Source of the DNA: an uncultured Clostridia bacterium
Lineage (GTDB): Bacteria; Bacillota; Clostridia; Oscillospirales; Acutalibacteraceae
NCBI GenBank assembly: GCA_946002045.1
Contig: CAMFYM010000072.1
Span: 1 to 6,585, forward strand
Reading direction: 5' to 3'
DNA length: 6,585 nt
In this document: positions 6,393-6,585 of the stretch, one piece after another
Layout of the letters: every line of letters starts with the position of its first letter
How positions within the stretch are numbered: position 1 is the first letter of the stretch
Notes under the pieces: model-generated
The model's input: only the letters and a program-made list of their open reading frames with translations
The model's database searches: none
What the model was told of the DNA's origin: nothing
Program-made: the position numbers and the translations under genes

Positions 6393-6581
6393 ATGTCCAA
6401 AAAATCAAAGAAAAGCTATGTTGAAAAATATCAGTTAGACCCGAAAATTACCAACCGATATGCCTCTTGGGTATCTAATCCCACAATTCAACCGGACGGT
6501 AAAACGGAAATGGGAGTGCCTATTCCCGATGAATTAAATACAGAGTTTTCAAAGGAATATCAAGAGGAAAACAAGCTATAA
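6393..6581 (+). CDS. Small hypothetical protein, 62 residues, function unknown
   Basis: The ORF is complete, from ATG to TAA, and carries its own ribosome binding site; its codon use resembles that of the genes before it. The N-terminal half is basic (lysines 3, 4, 6, 7, 12 and 18, Arg22) and the C-terminal half acidic (glutamates 39, 47, 51, 55, 58, 59; aspartates 35 and 46). There is no signal peptide, membrane segment or cysteine, so a soluble cytoplasmic protein is expected. The central Y-A-S-W (23-26), then GVPIPDE (41-47) and a C-terminal KEYQEENK (54-61), recall the layout of small clostridial proteins of the DUF3787 type as I remember them (an A-W pair, a V-x-IP-x-E segment, a terminal K-E-x-V-x-x-N). 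That link comes from memory and is weak. It should be expressed only by read-through of the terminator or from a promoter I cannot see, so a real gene is likely but not certain. Confidence 0.65.
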   Translation: MSKKSKKSYVEKYQLDPKITNRYASWVSNPTIQPDGKTEMGVPIPDELNTEFSKEYQEENKL

Positions 6582-6585
6582 AAAA

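Noticed and set aside
6582..6585. Start of a second terminator or poly(A) signal after the small ORF
   Set aside because: Only four A residues remain before the contig ends; nothing can be concluded.

Overview
The window looks like one end of an assembled contig from a low-to-moderate-GC Firmicute, most likely an anaerobic gut-type member of the Clostridia (Oscillospiraceae/Ruminococcaceae-like). The pointers are strong AGGAGG-type ribosome binding sites, the A/T-rich codon choice, the long clostridial form of glutamyl-tRNA synthetase with an N-terminal extension, and a small clostridial-looking protein at the right end. This is a judgement from sequence style and remembered family members, not from a database search.

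Layout. Bases 1-33 are not organism DNA: they are the complete Illumina Nextera Read-1 transposase adapter, ending in the 19-bp Tn5 mosaic end. Genomic sequence starts at 34. A good SigA-type promoter with an extended -10 lies at 42-70, followed by a short leader. Four full-length genes follow on the + strand: gltX (glutamyl-tRNA synthetase), glnS (glutaminyl-tRNA synthetase, overlapping gltX by one base), typA/bipA (ribosome-associated translational GTPase, TTG start, 14 bases after glnS) and hemW (radical-SAM heme chaperone, 29 bases after typA). The tight spacing and the absence of an internal terminator suggest one operon. Just after the hemW stop is a hairpin with a T7 tract, the apparent operon terminator. 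A 62-codon ORF of unknown function starts at the ATG directly after the T tract, and its Shine-Dalgarno sequence lies in the terminator's 3' arm. The contig ends four bases after its stop codon.

How the genes fit together. gltX and glnS charge tRNA-Glu and tRNA-Gln directly. A linked GlnRS means the cell has the direct route to Gln-tRNA, whereas many Firmicutes use GluRS plus the GatCAB amidotransferase. TypA acts on the ribosome, so the first three genes form a translation module. HemW is the outlier; in many Firmicutes it sits beside another translational GTPase gene, lepA, so its place behind typA is a variation on a familiar arrangement.

I see no mobile element, CRISPR array, RNA gene, prophage or defence system. 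The features most worth a second look are the terminator/ribosome-binding-site overlap with its downstream small ORF, and the adapter left on the contig end.
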